NCBI RefSeq assembly: GCF_011326735.1
Contig: NZ_JAANCN010000003.1
Span: forward strand, 1 to 64,000
Length of the DNA: 64,000 nt
Reading direction: 5' to 3'
DNA from: Phycicoccus endophyticus
Lineage (GTDB): Bacteria; Actinomycetota; Actinomycetes; Actinomycetales; Dermatophilaceae
The translations under genes were made by a program, and so were the position numbers. Of the stretch, positions 8,858 to 17,247 are shown piece by piece (positions within the stretch are counted from its first letter, which is position 1; the number at the start of each line of letters is the position of its first letter). The notes under the pieces were generated by a model. It searched no databases. It was not told the DNA's origin and worked only from the letters and a program-made list of their open reading frames with translations.

Positions 8858-9664
8858 GTGGAGGCCCTGCACGACGCCGTCGCGCTGCACGCCGACGGCG
8901 GCGCGCTCGTCGGGCAGGTGCACGAGGGCTGGGACGTCTTCGGCGTCCCCCACGGGGGCTACCTGCTCGCGCTCGCCGGCAACGCCGTCCTCACCGCCAC
9001 CGGCGCCCCGGACCTGTTCACGATCACGACGCACTACCTGCGCAAGGCCCGCCACGAGCCGGTCCGCTTCCACGTCACGCGCGTCGGCGGCAGCCGGCGG
9101 TTCACCACCGTCACCGCGACGGCCGTGCAGGGCGAGGACGTCGTCCTGTCGGTCATGGCCTCGGTCGGCGACCGCACCGCCTTCGAGGGCCCGGCCTGGC
9201 GTCGCAGCGACCCGTGGTCGCCGGATGCCGCCGGCCTGACCCCACGCGCCGGGACGCCGGAGATGGAGCGGGTCACCGGGGGTGGGGCGTTCCGCACCCC
9301 CGAGGTCTCCGCCCGCGCCGGCGAGCGCCTGCAGGTGGACACCCTCGGTTTCGCCGGGGGTGTGCCGGACGGCACCGGCGAGATCCGGGCGGTGGCCGAG
9401 ACCCTCCCGGCGGACCAGCTCGGGGCCCTCGTGGCCTGCGACGTCACGCCGCCGGCGGCCTGGAACGCCCTCGGCGCCCAGGGCTGGGTGCCGACGGTCG
9501 AGCTCACCGCGCACGTGCGGGCCCGCACCGGCACCGGTCCGCTCGCGGTCGCCGTCGAGAGCCGGCACATCGGGGACGGCTTCCTCGACGAGGACGCCGT
9601 CGTCCACGACGCGCACGGCCGGCTCATGGTGCAGTCGCGCCAGCTCGCCCGCTGGACCGCCTGA
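8858..9664 (+). CDS. Acyl-CoA thioesterase-like protein (double hotdog, TesB-like)
   Basis: A 268-residue cytoplasmic protein. The N-terminal half looks like a hotdog domain: GWDVFGVPHGGYLLALAGNAVL forms the hot-dog helix, followed by strands TITTHYLRKARHEPVRFHVTRVGGSRRFTTV. The second half repeats the fold, ending in HIGDGFLDEDAVVHDAHGRLMVQSRQLA, as in actinobacterial TesB-like thioesterases. The likely role is hydrolysis of an acyl-CoA; the acyl specificity is unknown. It follows the aminopeptidase gene by two bases with a GTG start at 8858 and lacks its own promoter. It converges on the PIG-L gene with 27 bases between. Confidence 0.75.
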   Translation: MEALHDAVALHADGGALVGQVHEGWDVFGVPHGGYLLALAGNAVLTATGAPDLFTITTHYLRKARHEPVRFHVTRVGGSRRFTTVTATAVQGEDVVLSVMASVGDRTAFEGPAWRRSDPWSPDAAGLTPRAGTPEMERVTGGGAFRTPEVSARAGERLQVDTLGFAGGVPDGTGEIRAVAETLPADQLGALVACDVTPPAAWNALGAQGWVPTVELTAHVRARTGTGPLAVAVESRHIGDGFLDEDAVVHDAHGRLMVQSRQLARWTA

Positions 9665-9691
9665 GCGAGCGACGACCGGTCGCCGGCGCGG

Positions 9692-10435
9692 TCAGCGGCG
9701 GTCGAGGACGACCTGCGCGGTCCAGGCCCGCTCGACGCCGGCCTGCTCGCCACCGCCGCCGAGGATCGTCGTCAGCAGCTCGCGCGGGGCGGGGAAGTCC
9801 GGCGGGAGCGCGGCGTTGTACGCGGCGTGCGCCTCGAGCGAGTGGACGGCCGCCTCGAAGGGGTCACCGGTCACGTCGACGGCGTGGGTGGGGTGGGGCG
9901 AGCCGGCGACCGCGAGGACCTCGACGCCACCCCACGGCTCGAGGCCGGCGTCGAGCAGGTCGCGGTGGAGCCAGCGGTTGCCCGCGTCGGCGACGGCGTC
10001 GAGCGTCGCCAGGCCCACGGCGCGGTGGTCGGCCTGGTTGGCCGCGCCGGGGCCGAAGAACAGCTCCCACGTCTGGCCGACGACCAGCTGGGGGCGGTGG
10101 CGGCGGATGGCCGCGGCGATCTCCCGGCGCAGCGGGACCCCGTACTCGAGGGCACCGTCGGGCCAGCCGGCGAACTCGACCGACTCGACCCCGACCCGGC
10201 GCGCGCTCTCGAGCTCCTCGGCCTCCCGGACGCCGGCCGCCCGTGCCGGCTCCATCGTGTCGATACCGGCCTCGCCGCGGGTCAGCAGGAGGTAGCTGAC
10301 GGTGGCCCCACCGGCCACCCAGCGGTGCACCGCGGCGGCGGTGCCGTACTCGATGTCGTCGGGGTGTGCGACGACGCACAGGACCGAGCGGAAGGGCCCC
10401 TCGAGAGGCGGCAGCGTGGGGCGCTCGGCGGTCAT
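9692..10435 (-). CDS. PIG-L family deacetylase
   Basis: A 247-residue LmbE/PIG-L fold enzyme, a family of zinc-dependent N-acetyl-sugar deacetylases. The zinc-binding AHPDD motif lies near residue 25 (VVAHPDDIEYGTAAAV). The second metal region is NQADHRAVGLATLDAV and a C-terminal histidine region is GSPHPTHAVDVT. It is one of three PIG-L proteins in this window and is shorter and more divergent than MshB. Its substrate is therefore open; mycothiol-related or sugar conjugates are possible. It starts at ATG 10435, seven bases after a TACCGT box, and is probably leaderless. Confidence 0.88.
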   Translation of the reverse strand: MTAERPTLPPLEGPFRSVLCVVAHPDDIEYGTAAAVHRWVAGGATVSYLLLTRGEAGIDTMEPARAAGVREAEELESARRVGVESVEFAGWPDGALEYGVPLRREIAAAIRRHRPQLVVGQTWELFFGPGAANQADHRAVGLATLDAVADAGNRWLHRDLLDAGLEPWGGVEVLAVAGSPHPTHAVDVTGDPFEAAVHSLEAHAAYNAALPPDFPAPRELLTTILGGGGEQAGVERAWTAQVVLDRR

Positions 10436-10442
10436 GGGGCCG

Positions 10443-10448
10443 ACGGTA
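10443..10448 (-). promoter_or_regulatory. -10 box (TACCGT) of the PIG-L gene, probably leaderless
   Basis: Read on the minus strand, TACCGT (10448 to 10443) ends seven bases before the ATG at 10435. It fits TANNNT and the expected distance to a start-codon transcription start. Confidence 0.5.
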
Positions 10449-10455
10449 CGCGCTC

Positions 10456-11052
10456 TCAGGCCGGGGGCGGCTGCGGCGGGGCCTGGGGTGCCTGGGACGC
10501 CTCGGCGGCGAGCCGGGCCTGCTCGGCCTCCTGGGCACGGCGGACCTGCTCCGCGGCGGCCTTCATCGGGTCCATCTGGGCGAGCAGCTCGCGCCCGCGC
10601 GTGACGTGCTTGTGCTCGCAGAGGACCTCGTACTTCGCGGCGACGACCTGGCTGACCGACGTGAAGTCGCGCTGGCCCTGGGTGAGCCGGTAGCCGAAGT
10701 AGGCCCAGATCGCACCGAAGACCGCGCCGAACACCACCGTCCCGAGGATGCTCAGCAGGTTCAGCCCGTTGGGGTCGAACAGCGCGAACATGAAACCCAC
10801 GAAGAGACCGAGCCACATGCCCGAGAGCGCGCCGGCACCGATGACCCGTCCCTGGGTCAGCCGGCCGGTGACCCGTTCCAGCTGCTTGAGGTCGGTCCCG
10901 ACGATGAGGACGTCCTGGACGGGGAACTCGTGGTCGGAGAGGTAGTCGACGGCCTTCTGCGCCTCCTCGTAGCTGTCGTGGACCCCGAGGCTCATGGGGT
11001 ACTCCAGCGACAGGGCGGCGCGCAGACCCGGACGCATCGGCTGAGTGCTCAT
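10456..11052 (-). CDS. General stress protein 17M-like domain membrane protein
   Basis: A 198-residue protein. The N-terminal cytoplasmic domain (SLGVHDSYEEAQKAVDYLSDHEFPVQDVLIVGTDLKQLERVTGRLT) resembles the GSP17M/YflT domain. Two adjacent membrane spans follow (GMWLGLFVGFMFALF and LLSILGTVVFGAVFGAIWAYFGY). The C-terminus is a charged, Ala/Gln/Pro-rich tail with coiled-coil character (AAAEQVRRAQEAEQARLAAEA). The fold and glycine-rich second helix are common in actinobacterial membrane proteins of unknown role. The start overlaps the stop of the upstream membrane gene by four bases, but a GACAAT box six bases before the ATG could also provide its own leaderless promoter. Confidence 0.8.
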   Translation of the reverse strand: MSTQPMRPGLRAALSLEYPMSLGVHDSYEEAQKAVDYLSDHEFPVQDVLIVGTDLKQLERVTGRLTQGRVIGAGALSGMWLGLFVGFMFALFDPNGLNLLSILGTVVFGAVFGAIWAYFGYRLTQGQRDFTSVSQVVAAKYEVLCEHKHVTRGRELLAQMDPMKAAAEQVRRAQEAEQARLAAEASQAPQAPPQPPPA

Positions 11053-11666
11053 GCCTCGATTGTCGCACCGCCGGCTGGGCGCCCGCTGGACGGACCCTGT
11101 GCCCGTCGCCAGCGACGGCGCCGCCAGAGCCAGACCAGGAGCCAGGTGAGCATCGACCCGAGGACGGCGCCCATCGCGACGATCCCCTCCTGGCCCCCGA
11201 CGAAGGAGAGCAGCGCCCCGAGCGCGAGCGAGACGAGCGCCCCGGCCGCGTAGAGCCCCGGCGGCAGGTTCCACCACGGCCGCCCACCCGTCGCGTGGTG
11301 CAGCTGCGCCAGGACCACCCAGAGGACGCCGGCGACCAGGATGCCCAGCGGGCGGCCGCCACCGCGGCCCGGCAACGCCCCTGCCGCGACGACGACGCTG
11401 ACCGCGGTGACGAGGACCAACGGGACGCCCACCCAGCCCGACGGCGCGCGCATCGGCGGCAGGTCGGCGGCGGCGCCGGTCCGCGTCGCCTCGCGGCGGG
11501 ACCGGACCTGCGCGCCGGCGACGGACGCGACCGTCGTCAGCGGGACGAAGGCGACGGGCAGGATCCACCCCGGCAGCCAGCCGCACGCGAACGACACGAA
11601 GACGAGGACGAGCCAGACCAGCGCCCCCGCGAACAGCAGCAGCACCCGTGCCCGGAACGACCCCAC
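11049..11666 (-). CDS. Small multi-spanning membrane protein, unknown function
   Basis: A 205-residue hydrophobic protein with about five or six segments: LLLFAGALVWLVLVFVSFACG, WILPVAFVPLTTVASVAG, GVPLVLVTAVSVVVAAGAL, LGILVAGVLWVVLAQL, AGALVSLALGALLSFVG and VLGSMLTWLLVWLW. It ends in a basic RRRRWRRAQ tail. I do not recognise a family. The GTG at 11666 is preferred over an ATG at 11753 because GGGAGG lies eight bases upstream of it. It is coupled by an ATGA overlap to the GSP17M-like gene. Confidence 0.6.
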   Translation of the reverse strand: MGSFRARVLLLFAGALVWLVLVFVSFACGWLPGWILPVAFVPLTTVASVAGAQVRSRREATRTGAAADLPPMRAPSGWVGVPLVLVTAVSVVVAAGALPGRGGGRPLGILVAGVLWVVLAQLHHATGGRPWWNLPPGLYAAGALVSLALGALLSFVGGQEGIVAMGAVLGSMLTWLLVWLWRRRRWRRAQGPSSGRPAGGATIEA

Positions 11667-11770
11667 ACCGCCATCCTCCCAGGCCGAGCAGGCGGGCGCC
11701 GGCAGATCGCGAACGCGCCGTTGCGCGGCCGGAGGGACGAGCGGACGACCCACCTGCCCGGGGCCGTGGG

Positions 11771-12970
11771 TCAGCGGGCCTTGTAGTCCTCGAGCAGGCG
11801 GCGGCCGATGATCATCTTCTGGATCTCCGCGGTCCCCTCGCCGATGAGGAGCATCGGCGCCTCCCGGTAGAGCCGCTCGATCTCGTACTCCTTGGAGTAG
11901 CCGTAGCCGCCGTGGATACGGAAGGACTGCTCGACGACGTCGGCACAGTTCTCCGCCGCGAGGTACTTGGCCATCCCGGCCTCGAGGTCGTTGCGCTGAC
12001 CGGCATCCTTGAGCCGGGCGGCCTTGACCATCATCTGGTGGCTCGCCTCGACCTTGGTCGCCATGTCGGCGAGCCGGAAGAGGATGCCCTGGTGCTCGGC
12101 GATCTTCTTGCCGAAGGTCTCCCGCTGCTGGCTGTAGGCGATGCCGAGCTCGAACGCCCGCAGCGACAGCCCGCAGGCCCGGGCCGCGACGTTGACCCGG
12201 CCGACCTCGACCCCGTCCATCATCTGGTAGAAGCCCTTCCCGGGCTCACCCCCGAGCACCTGGGCGTCGGTGGTGCGGTGACCCTGGAGGACGAGCTCGG
12301 TCGTGTCGACGCCCTTGTAGCCCATCTTGTCGATCTTCCCGGGGACGGTCACGCCCTGGGCGGTCTCGCCGAAGCCGGGCTCCTTCTCGACGAGGAAGGT
12401 CGTCATGTTCTTGTACGGGCTGTCGGACTCACCGAGGTCGGTCTTGACGAGGACCGCGACGAGGTTGGCCGAACCGCCGTTGGTCAGCCACATCTTCTGG
12501 CCCTCGATGCTCCAGCCGGCCTCCGCGTCGCGGACCGCCTTGGTCCGGATCGCGGCGACGTCGGACCCCAGGCCCGGCTCGGACATCGAGAACGCGCCGC
12601 GGACCTCGCCGGTGGCCATCCGCGGCAGGTAGCGCTCCTTCTGCTCCTGCGTGCCGTGCTGGAGAATGAGGTAGGCGACGATGAAGTGGGTGTTGATGAT
12701 CCCGCTGACACTCATCCAGCCGCGGGCGATCTCCTCGACGACCAGGGCGTAGGTGAGCAGCGACTCGCCGAGGCCGCCGTACTCCTCGGGGATCATCAGC
12801 CCGAAGATCCCCATCTGCTTCATGCCCTCGACGATCTCGCTGGGGTACTCGTCGCGGTGCTCGAGCTCGGTGGCCACCGGGAGGATCTGCTCGTCGACGA
12901 ACTCGCGGACCAGCTTGACCAGCTCGTGCTGCTCCTCGGTGAGGCCGTCGGTGGTCTGGAGTCGGGACAT
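11771..12970 (-). CDS. Acyl-CoA dehydrogenase
   Basis: A 399-residue FAD flavoenzyme that introduces a trans-2,3 double bond into an acyl-CoA and passes electrons to ETF. Family signatures are MSEPGLGSDVAAIRTKA (flavin/substrate loop), GQKMWLTNGGSANLVAVLVKT, RETFGKKIAEHQGILFRLADMAT and RIHGGYGYSKEYEIERLYREA. The likely catalytic base is the Glu in LIGEGTAEIQKMIIGRRLL, the position used by medium- and short-chain enzymes. Length is normal. Chain-length preference cannot be told. The ATG at 12970 is preceded by CATACT seven bases upstream, a possible leaderless -10. It stands alone and is divergent from the RIO kinase. Confidence 0.95.
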   Translation of the reverse strand: MSRLQTTDGLTEEQHELVKLVREFVDEQILPVATELEHRDEYPSEIVEGMKQMGIFGLMIPEEYGGLGESLLTYALVVEEIARGWMSVSGIINTHFIVAYLILQHGTQEQKERYLPRMATGEVRGAFSMSEPGLGSDVAAIRTKAVRDAEAGWSIEGQKMWLTNGGSANLVAVLVKTDLGESDSPYKNMTTFLVEKEPGFGETAQGVTVPGKIDKMGYKGVDTTELVLQGHRTTDAQVLGGEPGKGFYQMMDGVEVGRVNVAARACGLSLRAFELGIAYSQQRETFGKKIAEHQGILFRLADMATKVEASHQMMVKAARLKDAGQRNDLEAGMAKYLAAENCADVVEQSFRIHGGYGYSKEYEIERLYREAPMLLIGEGTAEIQKMIIGRRLLEDYKAR

Positions 12971-13227
12971 GGACGCGAGTATGCCCGCGCGCCGCGGAGA
13001 CCGGAACGCGCGACCGGTGTGAGCCCTCCCACCACGGGCTCGCCGACCGCGCGTGCGGCTCCGGGAGAAAACCACGCGACAGCGCCCAGGGCGAGCGAGG
13101 AGGATGAGCTGCGTCCGCGGCGCACTGTGCGCCCGGTGAGCGACGAAGGAGGCCGAGATGTCGATGACCGTCCAGGGCCGGTCCCGCACCCCCCTCCCCT
13201 TCCCCGTCCTCGTCCAGGAGCACTCCG
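12971..13227. other. Intergenic region with two small Shine-Dalgarno-preceded ORFs
   Basis: This 257-base divergent region holds two short + strand ORFs with good ribosome-binding sites. The first, 13104-13139, encodes the 11-residue MSCVRGALCAR after GAGGAGG. The second, 13158-13292, encodes 44 residues starting MSMTVQGRSRTPLPF after AAGGAGG and overlaps the RIO kinase start in another frame. They could be leader peptides coupling translation into the kinase gene, or chance. Nothing else is recognisable here. Confidence 0.35.
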
Positions 13228-14082
13228 TTGGCACATCAGCCCTTCCACCTGCCGCAGAAGCAGTCGGCCTTCTCCACCGACACCTCACCTGACGCCCCAC
13301 CGGAGGGCGAGCGCTGGTCCACCTGGGACGGCGCCACCCACGGCCCGAAGCCCCGGCCTGACTGGGTGGTCACCGAGCTCGGTGCCGTCGACGCCGACCT
13401 CGGCGTCCTCAAGAGCGGCAAGGAGGCCGACGTCCACGTCGTGCGGCGCTGGGTCCCCGGCACCGGCCGGAGCGTGACGATGGCCGCCAAGCGCTACCGC
13501 AGCGGCGACCACCGCCTCTTCCACCGAGACGCCGGCTACCTCGAAGGACGACGGGTCCGCAGGAGCCGCGAGACGCGGGCGATGGCCAAGCGCACCGACT
13601 TCGGCAAGCAGGTCATCGCGGGTCAGTGGGCGGTCGCAGAGTTCACCGCCCTGAGCACCGTGTGGGCCCTCGGCCTCCCGGTCCCCTACCCCGTCCAGCT
13701 CGACGAGACCGAGATGCTCATGGAGCTCGTCGGCGACACCGGCGGGGCGACGCCCGTGGCCGCGCCGCGCCTGGTCCAGACCCGCCCGACCCCCCGCGAG
13801 CTCGCGGAGCTCTTCGACCAGCTCCGCTCGGCGATGCTCACGCTGGCCCGGCACGGCTGGACCCATGGCGACCTCAGCCCGTACAACACGCTCGTCCACG
13901 ACGGCCGGCTCGTGCTCATCGACTGGCCCCAGGTCGTCGACGTCATCGGCAACCCTCGCGGCTTCGAGTTCCTCGAACGGGACGCGGGCACGATGGCCAC
14001 GTGGTTCGCACGCAAGGGGCTGCGGGTCGACGCGGGCGAGCTGTTCGCCGAGCTCGTCGCGGAGGCCACCGGCGGCTGGTGA
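13228..14082 (+). CDS. RIO1-like serine protein kinase
   Basis: A 284-residue atypical protein kinase of the RIO family. The ATP-binding flexible-loop region is LKSGKEADVHVVRR with the conserved Lys in TMAAKRYR. The gatekeeper/hinge region reads YPVQLDETEMLMELVGD. The catalytic loop is HGWTHGDLSPYNTLVHDG and the metal-binding loop is LVLIDWPQVVDVIGNP, both diagnostic of RIO kinases. Bacterial RIO substrates are not well known. The TTG at 13228 has CCAGGAG about eight bases upstream. A stronger AAGGAGG sits 80 bases earlier before a small overlapping ORF, so translational coupling is possible. Confidence 0.9.
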   Translation: MAHQPFHLPQKQSAFSTDTSPDAPPEGERWSTWDGATHGPKPRPDWVVTELGAVDADLGVLKSGKEADVHVVRRWVPGTGRSVTMAAKRYRSGDHRLFHRDAGYLEGRRVRRSRETRAMAKRTDFGKQVIAGQWAVAEFTALSTVWALGLPVPYPVQLDETEMLMELVGDTGGATPVAAPRLVQTRPTPRELAELFDQLRSAMLTLARHGWTHGDLSPYNTLVHDGRLVLIDWPQVVDVIGNPRGFEFLERDAGTMATWFARKGLRVDAGELFAELVAEATGGW

Positions 14083-14104
14083 GCACGGCCGTCGCGTCAG
14101 CCCC

Positions 14105-14110
14105 TAGGGT
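14105..14110 (+). promoter_or_regulatory. -10 box (TAGGGT) of the Gfo/Idh gene, probably leaderless
   Basis: TAGGGT ends seven bases before the ATG at 14118 with no ribosome-binding site between, fitting a transcript that starts at the ATG. Confidence 0.55.
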
Positions 14111-14117
14111 GACGCGC

Positions 14118-15161
14118 ATGCCGACGCCGTCCCTCGCCCTCGCGCCGCCGACCGTTCCCGACCCCATGGACGCCCCCGGACTGCGCTGGGGGGTCCTCGG
14201 TCCCGGAGGCATCGCGAACACGTTCGCCGCCGCGGTACGCGCCGGCACCCGCTCCGAGGTGGTCGCCGTGGGGTCCCGCTCGGCCGACCGGGCGAGCGCC
14301 TTCGCCGGGCGGCACGGCGTCGCCCGCTCGTACGGCTCCTACGAGGAGCTCGTGGCCGACGAGCGTGTCGACGTGGTGTACGTCGCGAGCCCGCACAGCG
14401 AGCATCACGAGCACGCCCTGCTCGCGCTGCGGGCGGGCAAGCACGTGCTCGTCGAGAAGGCGTTCTGCCGCAACCTCGCCGAGACCGACGAGGTCCTCGA
14501 CGAGGCGCGCAGCGGCGGTCTGTTCGCCGGGGAGGCGATGTGGAGCCGCTACCTGCCGCAGTACGACGTGGCCCGGCGCACGGTAGCGGCCGGCACGCTC
14601 GGACAGGTCGCCATCCTCCAGGCCGACCACGGCCAGCGTCTCTGGCCGGAGGGGCCTCGGCGCCTCTCGGACCCGGCCCTGGCAGGGGGCTCCCTGCTCG
14701 ACCTCGGCGTCTACCCGATCGCGTTCGCCGACCACGTCCTCGGCCCGCTCGAGGACGTCGCGGCGCGCGGGGTCGTCACGGACGAGGGCGTGGACGCCAC
14801 CGTCGGGGTCACCGCCCGGGTGGGAGGGGCGCTGGCCCGGCTCACCTCGACGATGGCCGCGAGGACCCCCTGCCACGCGCTCGTCGCCGGCTCCGCGGCC
14901 CTCCTCGAGCTCACCGGTCCCGGCTACTTCTACGGTGCGGCCACGACCGTCCGGCTCGTCGCGCCGGACGGCAGCGAGCTGGACACCTTCGCCCCGCCGC
15001 ACCCCGAGCACGGCTTCCGCTACCAGGTCGCCGAGATCGCCCGAGCCCTGGAGGCGGGGCGGACCGAGCCCTGGTCGGTGCCGTGGGAGGCGACCCGCCG
15101 GGTCATGGCCGTGATGGACGACGTCCGGCGTCAGGTCGGGGTCGGCTACCCCGGAGAATGA
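14118..15161 (+). CDS. Gfo/Idh/MocA family oxidoreductase
   Basis: A 347-residue NAD(P)-dependent dehydrogenase. The Rossmann motif is WGVLGPGGIANTFA, followed by VYVASPHSEHHEHALLALRAGKHVLVEKAF, where the family Lys of the EKP-type motif is kept as EKA. The C-terminal alpha/beta domain has SLLDLGVYPIAFADHVLG, the usual D-x-G-x-Y/H-x3 substrate region. It resembles the trans-dihydrodiol/sugar dehydrogenase branch, but the substrate is unknown. It is followed at once by a saccharopine dehydrogenase gene whose first possible ATG overlaps its stop (ATGA), so the two are co-transcribed. Confidence 0.9.
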   Translation: MPTPSLALAPPTVPDPMDAPGLRWGVLGPGGIANTFAAAVRAGTRSEVVAVGSRSADRASAFAGRHGVARSYGSYEELVADERVDVVYVASPHSEHHEHALLALRAGKHVLVEKAFCRNLAETDEVLDEARSGGLFAGEAMWSRYLPQYDVARRTVAAGTLGQVAILQADHGQRLWPEGPRRLSDPALAGGSLLDLGVYPIAFADHVLGPLEDVAARGVVTDEGVDATVGVTARVGGALARLTSTMAARTPCHALVAGSAALLELTGPGYFYGAATTVRLVAPDGSELDTFAPPHPEHGFRYQVAEIARALEAGRTEPWSVPWEATRRVMAVMDDVRRQVGVGYPGE

Positions 15162-15166
15162 CCGCC

Positions 15167-16186
15167 ATGGTGCACCTGTGGATGCGGCACGAGACCCGCA
15201 CGAGCGAACGCCGGGCCCCGCTCACCCCGAGCGACGCCGCGGCCCTCGTCGCGGCGGGAGCCCGGGTCACCGTCGAGGAGTCGCCCCAGCGGGTGTTCGG
15301 CATCGAGGCCTACCGCGTCGGCGGCTGCGAGGTGGCGCCGGCCGGCTCGTGGACCGAGGCGCCGCCCGAGGCGCACATCCTCGGGGTCAAGGAGCTGCCC
15401 GAGACCCCGGCTGCCCTGCGGCACACCCACATCTTCTTCGGGCACGCCTACAAGGGGCAGGAGGGCGCCGCCCACCTGCTCGCTCGCTTCGCCGCCGGCG
15501 GTGGTGAGCTCCTCGACCTCGAGTACCTCACCGTCGAGGGGCGCCGGGTCATCGCGTTCGGCTACTGGGCCGGCTACGTCGGGTCCAGCCTCGGCGTGCT
15601 GGCCGCCCTCGGTCGGCTCGGCCCCCTGCGTCCGATGGAGCGGGCCGAGCTGGACCTCCAGGTCGCCGAGACCGAACCCACCGGGCTGACCGCGCTCGTC
15701 CTCGGCGCCCAGGGCCGCAGCGGACGTGGAGCGCTCGACGCGCTGGCGGCGGCCGGAGTGCGCAGCACCGCCTGGGACCGCGAGGAGACGCGCGAGCTGG
15801 ACCGCGACGCCCTGCGCGCCCACGACCTGCTCGTCAACTGCGTCCTCTCCACGACGCCTCAGCCCCCGTTCGTCGGGCCGGCGGATCTCGACGCCGAGCG
15901 GGCGCTGCGTGTCGTCGCCGACGTCACGTGCGACGTCACCTCCGAGCACAACCTCGTCCCGGTCAACACCTCGGTGACGACGTGGGAGGAGCCGGTCCGC
16001 CGGGTGGCCGCGACCCCCACGCTGGACGTCATCGCCGTCGACAACCTGCCCTCGCTGCTCCCCCGGGAGGCGAGCACGGCGTTCTCGGCCGACCTGCGTC
16101 CCCTCGTCGCCGACCTCGCCGGGCGGCGCGGCCCGTGGCAGGCGGCCCGCACGGCGTTCGAGCGCGCGCTGGCCACCCTCGGCTGA
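15167..16186 (+). CDS. Saccharopine dehydrogenase (NAD+, L-lysine-forming), LYS1-type
   Basis: A 339-residue alanine dehydrogenase/PNT-fold protein. The N-terminus MVHLWMRHETRTSERRAPLTP and the segments VTVEESPQRVFGIEAYR, APAGSWTEAP, ILGVKELPE, HTHIFFGHAYKGQ and FGYWAGYVGSSLGVLA match fungal LYS1, which interconverts saccharopine and lysine plus 2-oxoglutarate. The NAD region is LVLGAQGRSGRGALDAL. GGAG at 15153-15156 is well spaced for ATG 15167 but too close for ATG 15158, hence the start. The window also has the diaminopimelate route (dapC, dapD, dapE), so a lysine-degrading or other role is more likely than biosynthesis. No partner forming the glutamate-side product is adjacent. Confidence 0.85.
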   Translation: MVHLWMRHETRTSERRAPLTPSDAAALVAAGARVTVEESPQRVFGIEAYRVGGCEVAPAGSWTEAPPEAHILGVKELPETPAALRHTHIFFGHAYKGQEGAAHLLARFAAGGGELLDLEYLTVEGRRVIAFGYWAGYVGSSLGVLAALGRLGPLRPMERAELDLQVAETEPTGLTALVLGAQGRSGRGALDALAAAGVRSTAWDREETRELDRDALRAHDLLVNCVLSTTPQPPFVGPADLDAERALRVVADVTCDVTSEHNLVPVNTSVTTWEEPVRRVAATPTLDVIAVDNLPSLLPREASTAFSADLRPLVADLAGRRGPWQAARTAFERALATLG

Positions 16187-16195
16187 ACGAGCCGG

Positions 16196-17125
16196 TCAGC
16201 GCACGAGGACCCGGGAGCCGATGGGCATCAGTCCCGTGGTCCAGATCATGTCCATGGCCGACGTGGACAGCCGCGCGCACCCGTGGGAGGCCGGGTAGGG
16301 CGGGATGCTCGGCGAGCCGTGCACGGCGTACCCGCCGTTGAAGTACTTCGGGCGCCAGAGCTGGCCCAGCTCGCTGTCGTCCTGGCCGTCGACCTCGCGG
16401 AAGACGGTGTAGGAGCCGGTGGGGGTGTGCGCGATCGCGGGCCGGCCCGAGGTGGAGGTGTACGGCTCACCGCTGCCCGTCGAGGTGTTGAAGGCGAGCG
16501 TCGTCGAGCCGTCGCGGACGACGAGGAGCAGCTGGCGCTCGAGGTCGATCTCCACCCCGTCGCCCGTCAGCGTCGCCTGCGGCCGCACGCCCCGGTCGAG
16601 GGCCCGGCGGGTGTCCGGGCCGACGACGCCGTCACGGGCGATGCCCGCGGCCTTCTGCAGCGCGAAGACGGCCTGCTGGGTCAGCCCACCGAAGTGCCCG
16701 TCGACCGCGCCGAGCCAGTACCCGAGGCGGCGCAGCCGCCGCTGGAGCGTCCGCACCCGCGGGCCCTCGTCGCCGTAGCGCAGCGGCGCCGTGCGGGTGG
16801 GGCTCGGCGCGGGGCTCGCGCCGGCGCTCGGGGTGGGGCCGGCGGTCGTCGTCGGTGTCGGGCTCGCGCTGGACGTCGGGCTCGAGGCCGGTGTGGGTGT
16901 GGTCGTGGGGATGAGGGTCGGGCTCGGCGACAGGGCCGGGCTCGTGCTCGGCGAGGACGTGCCGGCGGTCGGTGTGGCGGGCCTGGAGCTCCACGGCCCG
17001 GCCGACGCGTCGGGCTCGCCGAGGACCCCGCCCTCGCCGGCGCGTTCGAGCCGGCCACAGCCTCCGAGCGCGACGGCTCCGGCAAGGGCGAGCACGGCGA
17101 GGGGCGCGACGCGACGCATCGGCAT
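16196..17125 (-). CDS. Lipoprotein L,D-transpeptidase with peptidoglycan-binding domain
   Basis: A 309-residue exported enzyme. The signal sequence ends in a lipobox (ALGGC) at residues ~19-23, so it is membrane-anchored. A Ser/Thr/Pro-rich linker of about 80 residues spans the outer face of the membrane. A PG_binding_1 domain follows (GDEGPRVRTLQRRLRRLGYWLGAVDG) and then a YkuD catalytic domain with HGSPSIPP and SHGCARLS, where the Cys is the nucleophile. It would make 3-3 peptidoglycan cross-links or attach cell-wall partners. The start ATG 17125 follows GGGAGG by nine bases. The gene stands alone between convergent and same-strand neighbours. Confidence 0.93.
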   Translation of the reverse strand: MPMRRVAPLAVLALAGAVALGGCGRLERAGEGGVLGEPDASAGPWSSRPATPTAGTSSPSTSPALSPSPTLIPTTTPTPASSPTSSASPTPTTTAGPTPSAGASPAPSPTRTAPLRYGDEGPRVRTLQRRLRRLGYWLGAVDGHFGGLTQQAVFALQKAAGIARDGVVGPDTRRALDRGVRPQATLTGDGVEIDLERQLLLVVRDGSTTLAFNTSTGSGEPYTSTSGRPAIAHTPTGSYTVFREVDGQDDSELGQLWRPKYFNGGYAVHGSPSIPPYPASHGCARLSTSAMDMIWTTGLMPIGSRVLVR

Positions 17126-17247
17126 CCTCGGTCACCTCCCCCGGTCGTCGTGGCAGCACAGCACGGCCTCCTAGGAGACGCCGCCGGGCACCCCGGGACA
17201 AACCGCCACGCCGGCCGTGACCGCATCGTTGTGCGGCCACCTGCGGG

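Noticed and set aside
16791-17000. Repetitive low-complexity DNA that could suggest a tandem repeat or CRISPR-like array
   Set aside because: The repeats encode the Ser/Thr/Pro linker of the L,D-transpeptidase lipoprotein and lack regular spacers.
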